Origin: Colwellia sp. E2M01
Lineage (GTDB): Bacteria > Pseudomonadota > Gammaproteobacteria > Enterobacterales > Alteromonadaceae
DNA length: 57,458 bases
Direction of reading: 5' to 3'
Assembly (NCBI RefSeq): GCF_018860585.1
Contig: NZ_JAHKPR010000001.1
Span: forward strand, 1 to 57,458
Part shown: positions 36,398 to 46,132 of the stretch, in pieces
How positions within the stretch are numbered: position 1 is the stretch's first letter
Layout: every line of letters begins with the position of its first letter
Program-made: the position numbers and the translations under genes
Notes under the pieces: generated by a model
The model's database searches: none
The model's input: the letters and a program-made list of their open reading frames with translations, nothing else
What the model was told of the DNA's origin: nothing

Positions 36398-37447
36398 CTA
36401 GAGGGTTATATACTTTCTAATCAATGGGCCAATAATATTAACAAGTGACAATGGTAACTTCTTCCATATATTTTCTATAATTGCTCTAACAGAAAATGTA
36501 TTGCTCTTTGTATTTTCATTTAATTGGTTGAGCGGATCCTCCCTCCACTCTAGTAATATTGGCTCTGCACCCCATTGTTGTTTAAAACGATATGTCCCTT
36601 CATTAAAAGTTGAACGACCAAAATCAAACTCGGTACAGCCTTTGTCTGTAACAAACTTAAGTAATTCCCAGTAGAGCATCATATTAGGTGACAAGCGGTT
36701 GTATTCAGCTCGAGTAGATGCCCAAGGTATACAGGCTTTTTGATCGGTAAAAAGAACTATGCCAGCACCAACAGCAACGTTATCTAATCTAACTATCGCG
36801 ATAATGCATTGGTTGTTATATTGCTTACAAATAGATTCAATCCATTTTTTGCTATGCACTGGAGAGCCTAATCTATGCATATTTTCACTAAAAACAGCAT
36901 AGAATTCATCAATGAACTTTTGACTTATTCCTAACTCATAGGTCAAGCCGTTTTTCTCTGCTTTACGAATTTGGCTACGTAATTTTGATTTAAACCCAGC
37001 AAACAATTCATCGCTCGTGGCTGGCAAAGGTAAAAGCATGCTTACTTTTTTACCTTCAAATTGAGCTTTATTACTAATTTGTGTGCGTTCACGGTATTCA
37101 ATAGATTTAGATTGTAGTTTTGACTTTAAATTAACTGCATTTGCTTCTAACAAGTTTTTTATTTCATCGTTATCTGCTAAACAACCGCCTACATCACAAA
37201 ATGGTAATGAACATAATGAACTACCTTTAAGCGGAATACGAATATTTACTAAAGGTAAAATACCAACAATCACTGAATCTTGCTTTGCTACGAAATAATA
37301 CACTTGATGAGAATAGGCAAGTTCAACTGCAGCTAACCAAGAAAATAAATGGTAAGGGCTATGTTCAACGTGTTGCTGAACGTACTCATCCCATAATGCT
37401 GATTCATTTGCCGATATTTGCTGAATAGTTACCTCAGAGCCTAACAT
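36398..37447 (-). CDS. FemAB-related XrtA-system protein
   Basis: A 349-residue cytoplasmic GNAT-like protein of the FemAB-related, PEP-CTERM-associated family (TIGR03019-like). Recognisable parts are HSPYHLFSWLAAVE, FKSKLRSQIRKAEKNGL (the conserved K.R..IRKA motif of the family) and the C-terminal GCTEFDFGRSTFNEGTYRFKQQWG, with the hallmark FDFGRS. It may attach amino acids or acyl groups to sugars. The start shares a base with the stop of the deacetylase-like gene upstream (TAATG). A more distant relative is at 17467-18600. Confidence 0.88.
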   Translation of the reverse strand: MLGSEVTIQQISANESALWDEYVQQHVEHSPYHLFSWLAAVELAYSHQVYYFVAKQDSVIVGILPLVNIRIPLKGSSLCSLPFCDVGGCLADNDEIKNLLEANAVNLKSKLQSKSIEYRERTQISNKAQFEGKKVSMLLPLPATSDELFAGFKSKLRSQIRKAEKNGLTYELGISQKFIDEFYAVFSENMHRLGSPVHSKKWIESICKQYNNQCIIAIVRLDNVAVGAGIVLFTDQKACIPWASTRAEYNRLSPNMMLYWELLKFVTDKGCTEFDFGRSTFNEGTYRFKQQWGAEPILLEWREDPLNQLNENTKSNTFSVRAIIENIWKKLPLSLVNIIGPLIRKYITL

Positions 37448-38445
37448 TATTGCGTAACCTCTGACTGAGTTAATAGTTTCTTAGCCTCACTTATAGTGCA
37501 AAAAGTAACATTGGCATGTTCCTGTAGAAAGCTAATTGTTTTTTTCATGTTTTCTAATATCTGCTGCTGGGTAAAAGGATGATTACTATACGGTAAATTT
37601 ATTAAACTTGAGCTGTGTAAATTCATATGAATAATTGGCGACTTTCGCTTAAGTAATACTTTAATTAAGGTTTGCATATCTTTTGCTGAGGCTAACTCAG
37701 GACTTAGGTATATCTTTCTTAATAGTTTTAATTGCCAAAGAATTCCTGGTGCTCTTAAAAACGACAAAAGTGGTGTGCTGCTCAATTTATGAATTTTGTT
37801 AAATAATGCAAATTGAGTGTGATTAAATCCCACAGAAACGGGTATTTCATATATAGATGATTGCTGATATTGAGCCTTTAAAGGATCTGATAAATCAGGC
37901 CAATAGGGTTCAATAGGTGCACCTTCACAACTAAAATAATTATTACTATAAAAAGGATAAACACTCGAGTCGACTTTAATATCATGCTTTATTAGCAAAT
38001 TCATGATCTCTGCGTTTATACCCCAACGACCGGTGCGAAAGGATGCAATCTCTTTTCCAAAGGTTGAGCGTAATAGTCCAAGTAAGTTAACTAGCTTTTG
38101 CTCTACTAACTCTATTGGTAAATTAACAACATGTGAGAAAAACTCATCATTTTCTTCTGTCATTGGCGGATTACACCAAGGATGTAAATGTGCGCCAATT
38201 TCACATTGCTCTTCTTCAGCAATAGATTTTAAAACCTGCGCGCTTTTGGAGTTATTAACAACAGGGTAATCTACAAAATAAGTTGGTCGAATACCAATAT
38301 AATTACATTCTTGTTGGAATGTTTTTATCGCTTGAATATTCTCTACTTGCACATTGTATTGTGGAAATTCAGTTTGCCAATCCCACTCTTCTTCCGTGTC
38401 TACCGACAAGACAAATAAAACATTTGGTTTCTTTTGTGTTGCCAT
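37447..38445 (-). CDS. Polysaccharide deacetylase-like protein (NodB/CE4 fold)
   Basis: A protein of about 332 residues. The ATG at 38445 (MATQKKPNVLFVLSVDTEEEW) is preferred over one two codons upstream. It contains the first CE4 motif as SVDTEEEWDW, a metal-binding HLHPW region, and a SFRTGRWGIN segment corresponding to the RxPxG motif, so the fold is that of NodB-type deacetylases. The later part (YEIPVSVGFNHT, IHMNLHSSSL) fits the C-terminal catalytic His region. There is no signal peptide, so the substrate should be a cytoplasmic sugar intermediate. The canonical XrtA deacetylase of the locus is a separate gene at 43719-44585. Confidence 0.82.
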   Translation of the reverse strand: MATQKKPNVLFVLSVDTEEEWDWQTEFPQYNVQVENIQAIKTFQQECNYIGIRPTYFVDYPVVNNSKSAQVLKSIAEEEQCEIGAHLHPWCNPPMTEENDEFFSHVVNLPIELVEQKLVNLLGLLRSTFGKEIASFRTGRWGINAEIMNLLIKHDIKVDSSVYPFYSNNYFSCEGAPIEPYWPDLSDPLKAQYQQSSIYEIPVSVGFNHTQFALFNKIHKLSSTPLLSFLRAPGILWQLKLLRKIYLSPELASAKDMQTLIKVLLKRKSPIIHMNLHSSSLINLPYSNHPFTQQQILENMKKTISFLQEHANVTFCTISEAKKLLTQSEVTQ

Positions 38446-38452
38446 GATCAAT

Positions 38453-39571
38453 TTAACCTTTCACTAAATCTTGAAAAATTTCAGTGTATTCACTCGCCAT
38501 ACGTTTTCCTGAATAGTTAGCGTTTACAAACTCACAAGCGGCATTAGATAGTTTGTCTGCTTTTTCTTGATTAAAAAGTAATTCTTCCCAATAACTTGAT
38601 AACAGTTCTTTTTCACCAAAAGGAGCAAGTAAGCCTGTTTTTTCATGTTCAATTAATTGATCAATACCCGCAATATTATATGCAGCAACTGGAATGCCCA
38701 TTGCGGTGGCTTCCATTAAACAACGAGGAATACCTTCTAAGCTCGAGGTCATTACGAATAAATCAAAGCTTTGTAGTAATTCTAAACGGTCATCTCTAAA
38801 ACCTAAAAATTCGATTCTATTTTTATGCGCTAAAGTTTGAGTATATTCTTCAAGTTCAACTCTAGATTCACCATCGCCTAACAAAGTTAAGGTGATATTA
38901 AGATGCTTACCCGCCAAAGATTCAAAGATATCGAGTATATCTTTGATATTTTTACGCTTAATCATTTGACCGACAAACCCAATTCTTTTGTGATCGCCAA
39001 CTGATTTTAATGGATTAACTTTAATTTTTTGCTCTTCAACTTCAGATAAATCAACCCCATTTTGTACGTAAATCAAGCGATTTTCTTTCACGCCAAACCC
39101 GCGAACATCATCACAAAGCGCTTTAGAAAGAGGCACAACAATATCAGCAAACCTGAAAGCCTGACATCCTAACCAAATAAAGCATCTTAATTTAAAATCA
39201 ATACCAGTCTCAAAACCATGTGGCGTAATAACAACCTTAATACCTGCCTTTTTAGCCGCTAATACTCCAAGTATATCTGACTTGTAACCATGAGTATGAA
39301 TAACATCTATGTCGTTACCTTTAATAACTTCTACTAGCTTATCTACGACTTTAAAGTCGAATCGATTACTCATAGGTAATTGAAATACTTCACCATTAAG
39401 TTTATTAAATTCATCAACTATTTTTAATTCATCGTTATTTGGCTCAATCGTCACCGCTAGATGACAATTGACTTCTTCTGGGTTTAAGTATTTTGCCAAT
39501 GCTAATACCCAGCGCTCTGCACCGTAAAAGCCCGATGAACAAATAAACTGTAATACATTAAGCTTTTTCAT
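38453..39571 (-). CDS. Family 4 glycosyltransferase
   Basis: A 372-residue GT-B enzyme. The N-terminus MKKLNVLQFICSSGFYGAERW has the GAE acceptor loop. Then come DVIHTHGYKSDILG, the donor domain with IGFVGQMIKRKNIKDIL, LTLLGDGESRVELE, and SSLEGIPRCLMEATAMGIP containing the E-x7-E catalytic motif. It probably adds a sugar to the lipid-linked repeat unit. It directly abuts the 891-residue lyase-like gene and is followed 1 bp later by the deacetylase-like gene's coding region. Confidence 0.9.
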   Translation of the reverse strand: MKKLNVLQFICSSGFYGAERWVLALAKYLNPEEVNCHLAVTIEPNNDELKIVDEFNKLNGEVFQLPMSNRFDFKVVDKLVEVIKGNDIDVIHTHGYKSDILGVLAAKKAGIKVVITPHGFETGIDFKLRCFIWLGCQAFRFADIVVPLSKALCDDVRGFGVKENRLIYVQNGVDLSEVEEQKIKVNPLKSVGDHKRIGFVGQMIKRKNIKDILDIFESLAGKHLNITLTLLGDGESRVELEEYTQTLAHKNRIEFLGFRDDRLELLQSFDLFVMTSSLEGIPRCLMEATAMGIPVAAYNIAGIDQLIEHEKTGLLAPFGEKELLSSYWEELLFNQEKADKLSNAACEFVNANYSGKRMASEYTEIFQDLVKG

Positions 39572-42247
39572 TTAGCTTTTCTTCCCTAATAATTTTGCAA
39601 CTTTAGCAGAGCGTAAACTTAACCATTTAATTTCATTTTTAATGGATAGTCGTGATAATTCTTTACACAATAAAGAAGCGACTTTTAAATATTTATTTAC
39701 CTTTGCTGGCTTCGCGTATTCTTTAATATTTTCAAATTTATTTTTGCTAACGGCTTGTTGGTAATAATCAGCAAAACCACTGTTTTGCATCAGCAAGACT
39801 AAAACTCTTGTATAGTCATTGTTAGCGTCACTTTGTAGCTTTTGTACAATGTGTTGTTTAAAATAAGTCGCTTTCTCTAAGAACAATGTGCTTTTATTCG
39901 AGACATTACTTGCTGGTAAATAATAATTAGCCATATAAAAAATACCGACTTTACGTAAATCTTGTCCTGCCCATGTGGTATTGGGAAACTCTAGCTTTTC
40001 TGCTTGCGTTAAATAAGGTAATTCGTTGTCTAACATCCAATTTGCATAATGCAGCATCGCATCGCGGGCATAATAAAAGTCATCATCTAATTGGCTATTA
40101 CGTTCTTTTATCAGTAAGAACCGACCTACCGCTTGTAAGAATACCGTGTAAAACCATGTTTCTTCAATATTATCGAAATTTCGTAAACTAATATCATCCT
40201 CAGGATGAAAAGTATGACAAATAACCTTAAAGGCTTTTGTTAAATAACTTTCACTTTGTGTTAAATCATAAGCATCGAGTAAAGCTATAACGTAATGGCC
40301 TGTACCTCTATCTAATGGATACTGCTCTGATATGTGGTCTTTAAGGTCGTGAATATTACTTTGCTTTATCGCAAATAACTTTGCTAAAAAACTATTTGAA
40401 CCCTCATAATAATAGGTAATCCAATCAGCTAGTTGTAATACTGCTTTTTTAGCGTTTTCATTACCCGTTAATTGATAATAATTCTTTAAGCCTGTGGTAT
40501 AACAGTGTTGTCCACCTGGACCGCCACCTGAAGTATACCCTTCGTAGACTGCACTATGATTTTTAGAAAAAGTTCGATGCGTGGCTGTTGACGCATCTAA
40601 ATAGTGATCTGTATGCCAAAAAAGTCCGCCATTGTATTCATCTTTATCATCAACGGTATGATAAATATCAATATCAGCAACGTGCTTAGTTAAGTCATTC
40701 GCTAATTCAAGATAATCAGTGTTACCATGTGCTAAGTATTGATAAACAAAGCCATAAATAGGGTCATATTGGTTATTATAATGCGAAACAAAAGTCTCGT
40801 TACCCGTATAACCTTCGGTTTCATGATCAGCGTATAAATCACCAAAATTACGCCAGCCAAACTCATCTACCGCTTCTCGCTTTGCAAAAAAATTATTTTC
40901 GCCATGAACGCCCTTTTCAATTATTTTAGCTAACTCATCTCGTTTCAAGTCAGCGACAAATAAATCAAAAGCGGCTGTTTTCTCAATATATTTTGGTGCT
41001 ATTGATATGTTAAGAGGTTTATCAAGCCAAGCAAAGTTTTGCTCTGTAGAGACAAAATCTACCCATAATGAATGAGTCTTTTTTTCTCCGCCTTGAAGTT
41101 CAAAGTTTCCCTCAGGAAATAACGCAACACTTAATACATCATTTTGCTTTGCTATGGCTTTAGGAAAGTTTTGCCAGAATTTTTCAACATAAACGCTAAG
41201 TGTATTTTCTGTGTCGTTCACATTTGTATTGCACACACTAAATGCGGGCGAAATGCGTAAGCCTTTGCTCTCTTCTAACTCATGATACGCTGCACTAGTA
41301 GAGGTTATCTCAAAGCCATTTTTTTCAATCTCTACTTTGCCTGCTGCATTTTTATGAATAGGACTTTGCCAATTAACGCCACCACTTGAAAACTGTTGAA
41401 TTGAAGCGTTTTCACCGCAAGTAACTGACTTATTGGTAATATGATCATAAATATTAACAGTGCCATTACTGTCTACAGGAATATTTACATTAAGTGATTT
41501 AAATAAGATAGAACCTTCATCACCTAAATCCCACAAACCGCCAGGATGCATTGCTGCTTGCGGATTATGGATTGTTAACTCTGATTTTATGTAACTCGAA
41601 TTGGCAAAAAATGTCAGTGTTGCTTCAAATAAAACACCCACTCCATTGTTACTTTCATCATTGAAACTACCGGTAATATTTACTGTTTTTCGATGACTTG
41701 CACTAATGTTTGTATCAATATTTACCTTATCTACAAGAGCTTGGTGCTTTTCATTTGTTGGATCGGTTAGCTCTATTGTTAATGGTGGCTTTTTATTATC
41801 ACCAGTTTCGCTTAAAGCTGCACTAACTAGCGTTAGAGGCTTACCTTGAGCAGTATTAATGAAAAATGTCGCTAAGCCTGTATTTATTTCTAACTGATGA
41901 GTACTTTTGCTTATTGTTATAGAGTGTTGACTTGCTAGTAAATCAGTTTTGGCAAAATTATCAGTCAATGTCAGCGCTAATGTTTCATTCGCTTTAATAT
42001 CAACAACAAAATCTATCATTGCCCATTTTATACTGCCGTCATGCCAATACGTTAATGGCGATATTTGACATGAAATAAGTTGACCATCTTTCTGGCTAAT
42101 AGCCAATGGCGTATCGGTAAAAAAAATACCTACGCCAAAAGGACAGCCCATACTGATAGGTTGAGCACTACGAGATAAGTTATGACTCTCGCTTATAGAA
42201 AATGGAACAGAGAAATGAGTTGAAAAAGGAACTGAGCTCACTACCAT
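39572..42247 (-). CDS. RIFT-barrel, lyase-like protein of the exosortase operon
   Basis: A large, 891-residue protein. The N-terminal part (SAQPISMGCPFGVGIFFTD, then YWHDGSIKWAMIDF) resembles the RIFT-barrel domain of PcRGL/YetA-like exo-rhamnogalacturonan lyase proteins. The middle is beta-rich. From about residue 480 (WRNFGDLYADHETEGYTG) a helical repeat region follows with GHYVIALLDAYDLTQ and HRTFSKNHSAVYEGYTSGG, consistent with an (alpha/alpha)6 toroid. No signal peptide is visible, which is odd for a lyase; it may be cytoplasmic or leave by another route. The start shares one base with the xrtA stop (TAATG). A role in trimming or binding the exopolysaccharide is an inference. I am sure of the coding frame, less so of the function. 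Confidence 0.75.
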   Translation of the reverse strand: MVVSSVPFSTHFSVPFSISESHNLSRSAQPISMGCPFGVGIFFTDTPLAISQKDGQLISCQISPLTYWHDGSIKWAMIDFVVDIKANETLALTLTDNFAKTDLLASQHSITISKSTHQLEINTGLATFFINTAQGKPLTLVSAALSETGDNKKPPLTIELTDPTNEKHQALVDKVNIDTNISASHRKTVNITGSFNDESNNGVGVLFEATLTFFANSSYIKSELTIHNPQAAMHPGGLWDLGDEGSILFKSLNVNIPVDSNGTVNIYDHITNKSVTCGENASIQQFSSGGVNWQSPIHKNAAGKVEIEKNGFEITSTSAAYHELEESKGLRISPAFSVCNTNVNDTENTLSVYVEKFWQNFPKAIAKQNDVLSVALFPEGNFELQGGEKKTHSLWVDFVSTEQNFAWLDKPLNISIAPKYIEKTAAFDLFVADLKRDELAKIIEKGVHGENNFFAKREAVDEFGWRNFGDLYADHETEGYTGNETFVSHYNNQYDPIYGFVYQYLAHGNTDYLELANDLTKHVADIDIYHTVDDKDEYNGGLFWHTDHYLDASTATHRTFSKNHSAVYEGYTSGGGPGGQHCYTTGLKNYYQLTGNENAKKAVLQLADWITYYYEGSNSFLAKLFAIKQSNIHDLKDHISEQYPLDRGTGHYVIALLDAYDLTQSESYLTKAFKVICHTFHPEDDISLRNFDNIEETWFYTVFLQAVGRFLLIKERNSQLDDDFYYARDAMLHYANWMLDNELPYLTQAEKLEFPNTTWAGQDLRKVGIFYMANYYLPASNVSNKSTLFLEKATYFKQHIVQKLQSDANNDYTRVLVLLMQNSGFADYYQQAVSKNKFENIKEYAKPAKVNKYLKVASLLCKELSRLSIKNEIKWLSLRSAKVAKLLGKKS

Positions 42248-43716
42248 TAATCCTTAATGCTATTTTGAATAACACTCGCTTTAGCGGTTAGCATAGCGAT
42301 AACCGTTTCTATGTTTTGTTCACTTTCCAGCGATAACGCAATAATAGCGGACTGTTCAGTTTGACCAAACATTGCCATCCAGGTTTGATACAGCTTTAGT
42401 TTCACCTTATTGGTAAAGGTTTTATCTGGCAATTGATACCAGTATAAAATATAGCGATACTGACCCATTGGCGACACAATTTTTATTAATTGTGCAGGGC
42501 TATTATCAGCACCATTGATGTTTCTATTGTGAAGTAATGTCCAACGTTTTTCGTTATATAACCTATTCGCTGAAGAGATTAGTTCGCCTTCTCCGCTCTG
42601 GTAACTCGCGATAAAGAAGTCTATATTGGTAGCTTCTTGAATATATCCTTGTTGAATGTTTGAGGCGGTAGCAAACTCAGGTTGCCACTTTTGTAAGGTC
42701 TGATCTTTTATCGCAAAAGGTAATGTCTTTATATCAACTAATAATTCTGTATTAGCTTCGGCAGAATTATCACTAACTATTGCCGAATACCAAAAAAACT
42801 GCATAACAAACAATATGATAGATGCCATCACTAATTTATTGTTAACACGTAACATTTGTCTCGTAGTATTAGTAGTGGCTTCTTTTTGTTTAGGCTTAGC
42901 TGTTGCAAACTTATCTCTCATTTTTTCACCAATAAGTATTAGCGAAAATAAAACGATGGTGAAGAATACACCGCCATAAATAAGGTGATCAGCCCCTGCC
43001 GCATGCTCCATATCCGTTAAGTGAGCAATTAAAACAATGCCGTATACTCTTAACGCATTTGCCAGAATTGGGAAAACCAATGAGATTAGAATAAATAATA
43101 ATTTTTTGCGCAGAGTTATAAATGAAATGTAAGCGTATAAATGACCAAACACGATTGAGGTGATTAAAAAGCTAATGCCTGAACACGCTTCTGCTACTAA
43201 AAAGCGCCCTTCTGGAATTTCTAAATATAAGCCGTTTCTATAAACAGGAATACCCGTTAACTCTAATAACGGCACCGATATATCAGTAGTTATTTCTTGT
43301 AAATAAGGGATTAACTGCTCACCAATAGGAATAGAAAACAGCATAAAATATAACGGAAAAGCGATGACTTTAGCCGCTTGATTACCAACAACAAACCAAA
43401 TAATTAACGGTAATGAGACAAACGTCGCCACATGCATAAATAAACGAATATCGCCTACTAATGCAAAGGTATATAAAATCAAAGTGCCTATTAATGGTAA
43501 TAATAACCAATAATTAGCAACAAAAGGCTGCTTAGAGAGTTCATCTCTTTTTTGATAAATAAGAAAAAAAGCGATAGGGATAACTAAAAAGCAGTGATTG
43601 AATATTTCAGATACAGCCCAAACATTAATCGCGGTTGTTACCCCTTGATAATAAGTATAAAACCAAGCGATAAAAAGGGCCGCAACAGGCCCTAATTTTA
43701 TGATTAGATTATTCAT
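42247..43716 (-). CDS. xrtA: Exosortase A fused to an EpsI domain
   Basis: A 489-residue inner-membrane protein. Residues about 1-285 have multiple helices and the exosortase catalytic triad: Cys in EACSGISFL, Arg in NALRVYGIV and His in ADHLIYGGVFF. Residues about 310-489 form the soluble periplasmic EpsI-like domain, also typical of XrtA proteins. Exosortase A cleaves and transfers proteins carrying a C-terminal PEP-CTERM signal, coupled to exopolysaccharide production. It sits 2 bp after the DUF3473 deacetylase gene and overlaps the lyase-like gene by one base. No PEP-CTERM protein is encoded in this window, so the substrates must be elsewhere. Confidence 0.97.
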   Translation of the reverse strand: MNNLIIKLGPVAALFIAWFYTYYQGVTTAINVWAVSEIFNHCFLVIPIAFFLIYQKRDELSKQPFVANYWLLLPLIGTLILYTFALVGDIRLFMHVATFVSLPLIIWFVVGNQAAKVIAFPLYFMLFSIPIGEQLIPYLQEITTDISVPLLELTGIPVYRNGLYLEIPEGRFLVAEACSGISFLITSIVFGHLYAYISFITLRKKLLFILISLVFPILANALRVYGIVLIAHLTDMEHAAGADHLIYGGVFFTIVLFSLILIGEKMRDKFATAKPKQKEATTNTTRQMLRVNNKLVMASIILFVMQFFWYSAIVSDNSAEANTELLVDIKTLPFAIKDQTLQKWQPEFATASNIQQGYIQEATNIDFFIASYQSGEGELISSANRLYNEKRWTLLHNRNINGADNSPAQLIKIVSPMGQYRYILYWYQLPDKTFTNKVKLKLYQTWMAMFGQTEQSAIIALSLESEQNIETVIAMLTAKASVIQNSIKD

Positions 43717-43718
43717 AC

Positions 43719-44585
43719 TTATTTAATATCTCCCTTTAAATATACGTTTTTCATGGTGTCCCATTGATAGTCATCTAACAAGCGCATTATCTTTCCTTCC
43801 ATCCGGGAAAGGTTTATATAATGACGTAATTTAGATTTAATGGGCGCACCGGCAACTCGAGGCTGCTCGGGATCTATTTCCCATGGGTGAAAATAAAAGC
43901 TATACGGCTGTTTTTCAGCATTCAAATATTTATCAATACGCCTTTTCGACAGCCAATAAGGATATAAACGGAAATAACCACCGCCACCAATACCGGTATT
44001 TTCTTCATTTTTTCGAGTGGTAGGAATAGGTATTTCAATTATTCCTTCTTCTCTTTGATATTTAAAGCGGGGCCAATGAGGAACCCCGTATAGATCATGT
44101 TCAATAGGGTAAGTACTTGAACTGTATTCAAAACCTAATTCTGTTAATGTTTCATACACCCAAGTATTACTATCATTAATAGAAAAACTTGGCGCTCTAT
44201 AACCAACAACCGCTTGCCCAGACGCATCTTCTAGTATTTGTTTACTTTGACTTACATCAGCACGAAATTGTGCTTGAGTCATACCTGTTGTACGTTGATG
44301 CGCATAACCATGGCTTGCTAATTCATGGCCTTGATCAACAATTGCTTTAATGAGGTTAGGACAGCGCTCTGCAACCCAACCTAACGTGAAAAAAGTACAC
44401 TTGGCTTGTTTTTGCTCAAATAACTCTAAAAGTCGATAAGTGTTTTTTTCAACACGCAACTCTAGGTTTTGCCAATCACTTTTATCAATGGAGTTTTCAA
44501 AAGCCGACACATGAAAATAATCTTCAACATCAACGGTTAACGCTTGTTTTTCAGGTAAAAAATCGTTTTTATTCTTGCTTTGCAT
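43719..44585 (-). CDS. XrtA-system polysaccharide deacetylase (DUF3473)
   Basis: A 288-residue CE4-family enzyme of the XrtA-associated group (TIGR03006-like). It starts with LTVDVEDYFHVSAFE, the DxEDYFHV variant of the first NodB motif. Then come TFFTLGWVAERCP, HELASHGYAHQ with the metal-binding His residues, and GYRAPSFSI (the arginine motif). The C-terminal DUF3473 extension includes GGGGYFRLYPYW and YSFYFHPWEIDP. It removes N-acetyl groups from a sugar of the exopolysaccharide. No signal peptide is visible. It lies 5 bp after the sugar transferase gene and 2 bp before xrtA. Confidence 0.95.
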   Translation of the reverse strand: MQSKNKNDFLPEKQALTVDVEDYFHVSAFENSIDKSDWQNLELRVEKNTYRLLELFEQKQAKCTFFTLGWVAERCPNLIKAIVDQGHELASHGYAHQRTTGMTQAQFRADVSQSKQILEDASGQAVVGYRAPSFSINDSNTWVYETLTELGFEYSSSTYPIEHDLYGVPHWPRFKYQREEGIIEIPIPTTRKNEENTGIGGGGYFRLYPYWLSKRRIDKYLNAEKQPYSFYFHPWEIDPEQPRVAGAPIKSKLRHYINLSRMEGKIMRLLDDYQWDTMKNVYLKGDIK

Positions 44586-44590
44586 AGTAA

Positions 44591-45994
44591 TTAGCGCCCT
44601 TTACCAAACAATACGATTTCAACCGTACGAATAAGTATTAATAAATCCAATAAAAAACTACGATGCTTAATGTAATACAGATCAAATTTAAGCTTTTCTA
44701 AAGAGTCTTTTTCGGTGGCGCCATAAGGATATTTTAACTGCGCCCAACCAGTTAAACCGGGTTTAACATTATGGCGTTCGTTATAATAAGGCAAGTTTTC
44801 AATCAATTGCTCAACAAATTGTGGACGCTCAGGGCGCGGGCCAACAAAACCCATATCACCATGCAATACATTCCAAATTTGTGGTAACTCATCAATACGG
44901 TATTTACGTAGATAGTGACCTATTTTAGTGATCCGGTCATCATTTTCACTAGCCATTTGGGCGCCATTTTTTTCAGCATCTAAACGCATACTGCGAAATT
45001 TAATAATGTTAAATGGTTCACCGTCTAAACCAACTCGAATTTGCTTATAAAATACCGGCGCTGACCAACCTTCGGTAATTTTCATAAACAATGCGGTTAA
45101 CAACATGATAGGCCAAGTTAATAACAACAAACACAGCGCCATTACTGCATTAAAAACCCAATCGAGGGCATTACGCAAATAGTTATTAGAAGTAAAGCCA
45201 TTAGAAAAAATGATCCAACTTGGATAAATAAGGTTTACCGCTATTTGACCAGTTTCCCGTTCGATAAAGTCTAATATCTCAATTATTTCAACACCACGAA
45301 TTTTACAAGCAAATAATTCATCAACGGGTAAGGCGCTACGACGCTCGTCATTAGCAACCACAATTTCATCAATTTCATGCGTTAAGACGTAATCAGTTAA
45401 CGACTCTGTTAATTTAATTCGAGGCTCTCTTTTTATACCATCAGGAGAATCTCCTGGCATAATAACAAAACCGTGCACAGTAAAGTCTTGTCGGTCAACA
45501 TCGCGTCGCATACGGTTTTCGATAATAGACGCACGTTGGCCAGCACCTAAAACTAGAACATTGCGCTTACCAAAACCAAAGAAGTTTATTTTAAAAGTAA
45601 AATAACGGAAAGTTGTTACAAACAACACACTGAGCAATGATGACAAGGCAAGCAGTTCAATAGGTAAGGATCCTTCACCATAAAGAGGATTAATTATTGT
45701 TGTTGCAAAAAAGCCAACCGACACGCACATCAACATGCGTCGGAATATACCGCGAAAGCTTTCTCGTAATTTTGAATTATATAAACCTAACGCTAGCGCA
45801 CTTAGTTGATTAAGTAATGCATACACGATGGCATAAAGTATTAAAAGGCTATTTAATGCTAATGTAAAATCAACAATTTGGTATAATTCATTTAAATAAA
45901 CGGCTAATAACAAACAGCCGGAGAATAAGATTTGCTCTATAACAATAAGAGATTTACTACCTGCAGATAAATCTCTAAACTTTGAACTAGACAT
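44591..45994 (-). CDS. Initiating sugar transferase of the XrtA system (TIGR03013 type)
   Basis: A 467-residue polyisoprenyl-phosphate hexose-1-phosphate transferase. Four to five N-terminal helices, a CoA-binding-like domain with VLVLGAGQRAS, one further hydrophobic segment near residue 285, and a C-terminal bacterial sugar transferase domain are visible. The latter has PVFYKQIRVGLDGEPFNIIKFRSMR, DELPQIWNVLHGDMGFVGPRPE and PGLTGWAQL. It starts repeat-unit synthesis by transferring a sugar-1-phosphate to undecaprenyl phosphate. It is the first gene of the 15-gene leftward run and is divergent from the export genes. Confidence 0.96.
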   Translation of the reverse strand: MSSSKFRDLSAGSKSLIVIEQILFSGCLLLAVYLNELYQIVDFTLALNSLLILYAIVYALLNQLSALALGLYNSKLRESFRGIFRRMLMCVSVGFFATTIINPLYGEGSLPIELLALSSLLSVLFVTTFRYFTFKINFFGFGKRNVLVLGAGQRASIIENRMRRDVDRQDFTVHGFVIMPGDSPDGIKREPRIKLTESLTDYVLTHEIDEIVVANDERRSALPVDELFACKIRGVEIIEILDFIERETGQIAVNLIYPSWIIFSNGFTSNNYLRNALDWVFNAVMALCLLLLTWPIMLLTALFMKITEGWSAPVFYKQIRVGLDGEPFNIIKFRSMRLDAEKNGAQMASENDDRITKIGHYLRKYRIDELPQIWNVLHGDMGFVGPRPERPQFVEQLIENLPYYNERHNVKPGLTGWAQLKYPYGATEKDSLEKLKFDLYYIKHRSFLLDLLILIRTVEIVLFGKGR

Positions 45995-46132
45995 AAATAT
46001 ATTTGAATTAGATCTACGCTATCGCTATTTAGGATAGGTAACTACATTCCCTTTAATAAATACCAACTAACTAGCTAGCACTCGCTGACAAAAACCTTAC
46101 TATACTAACAAAAAACATATTAAAGTTAACGT

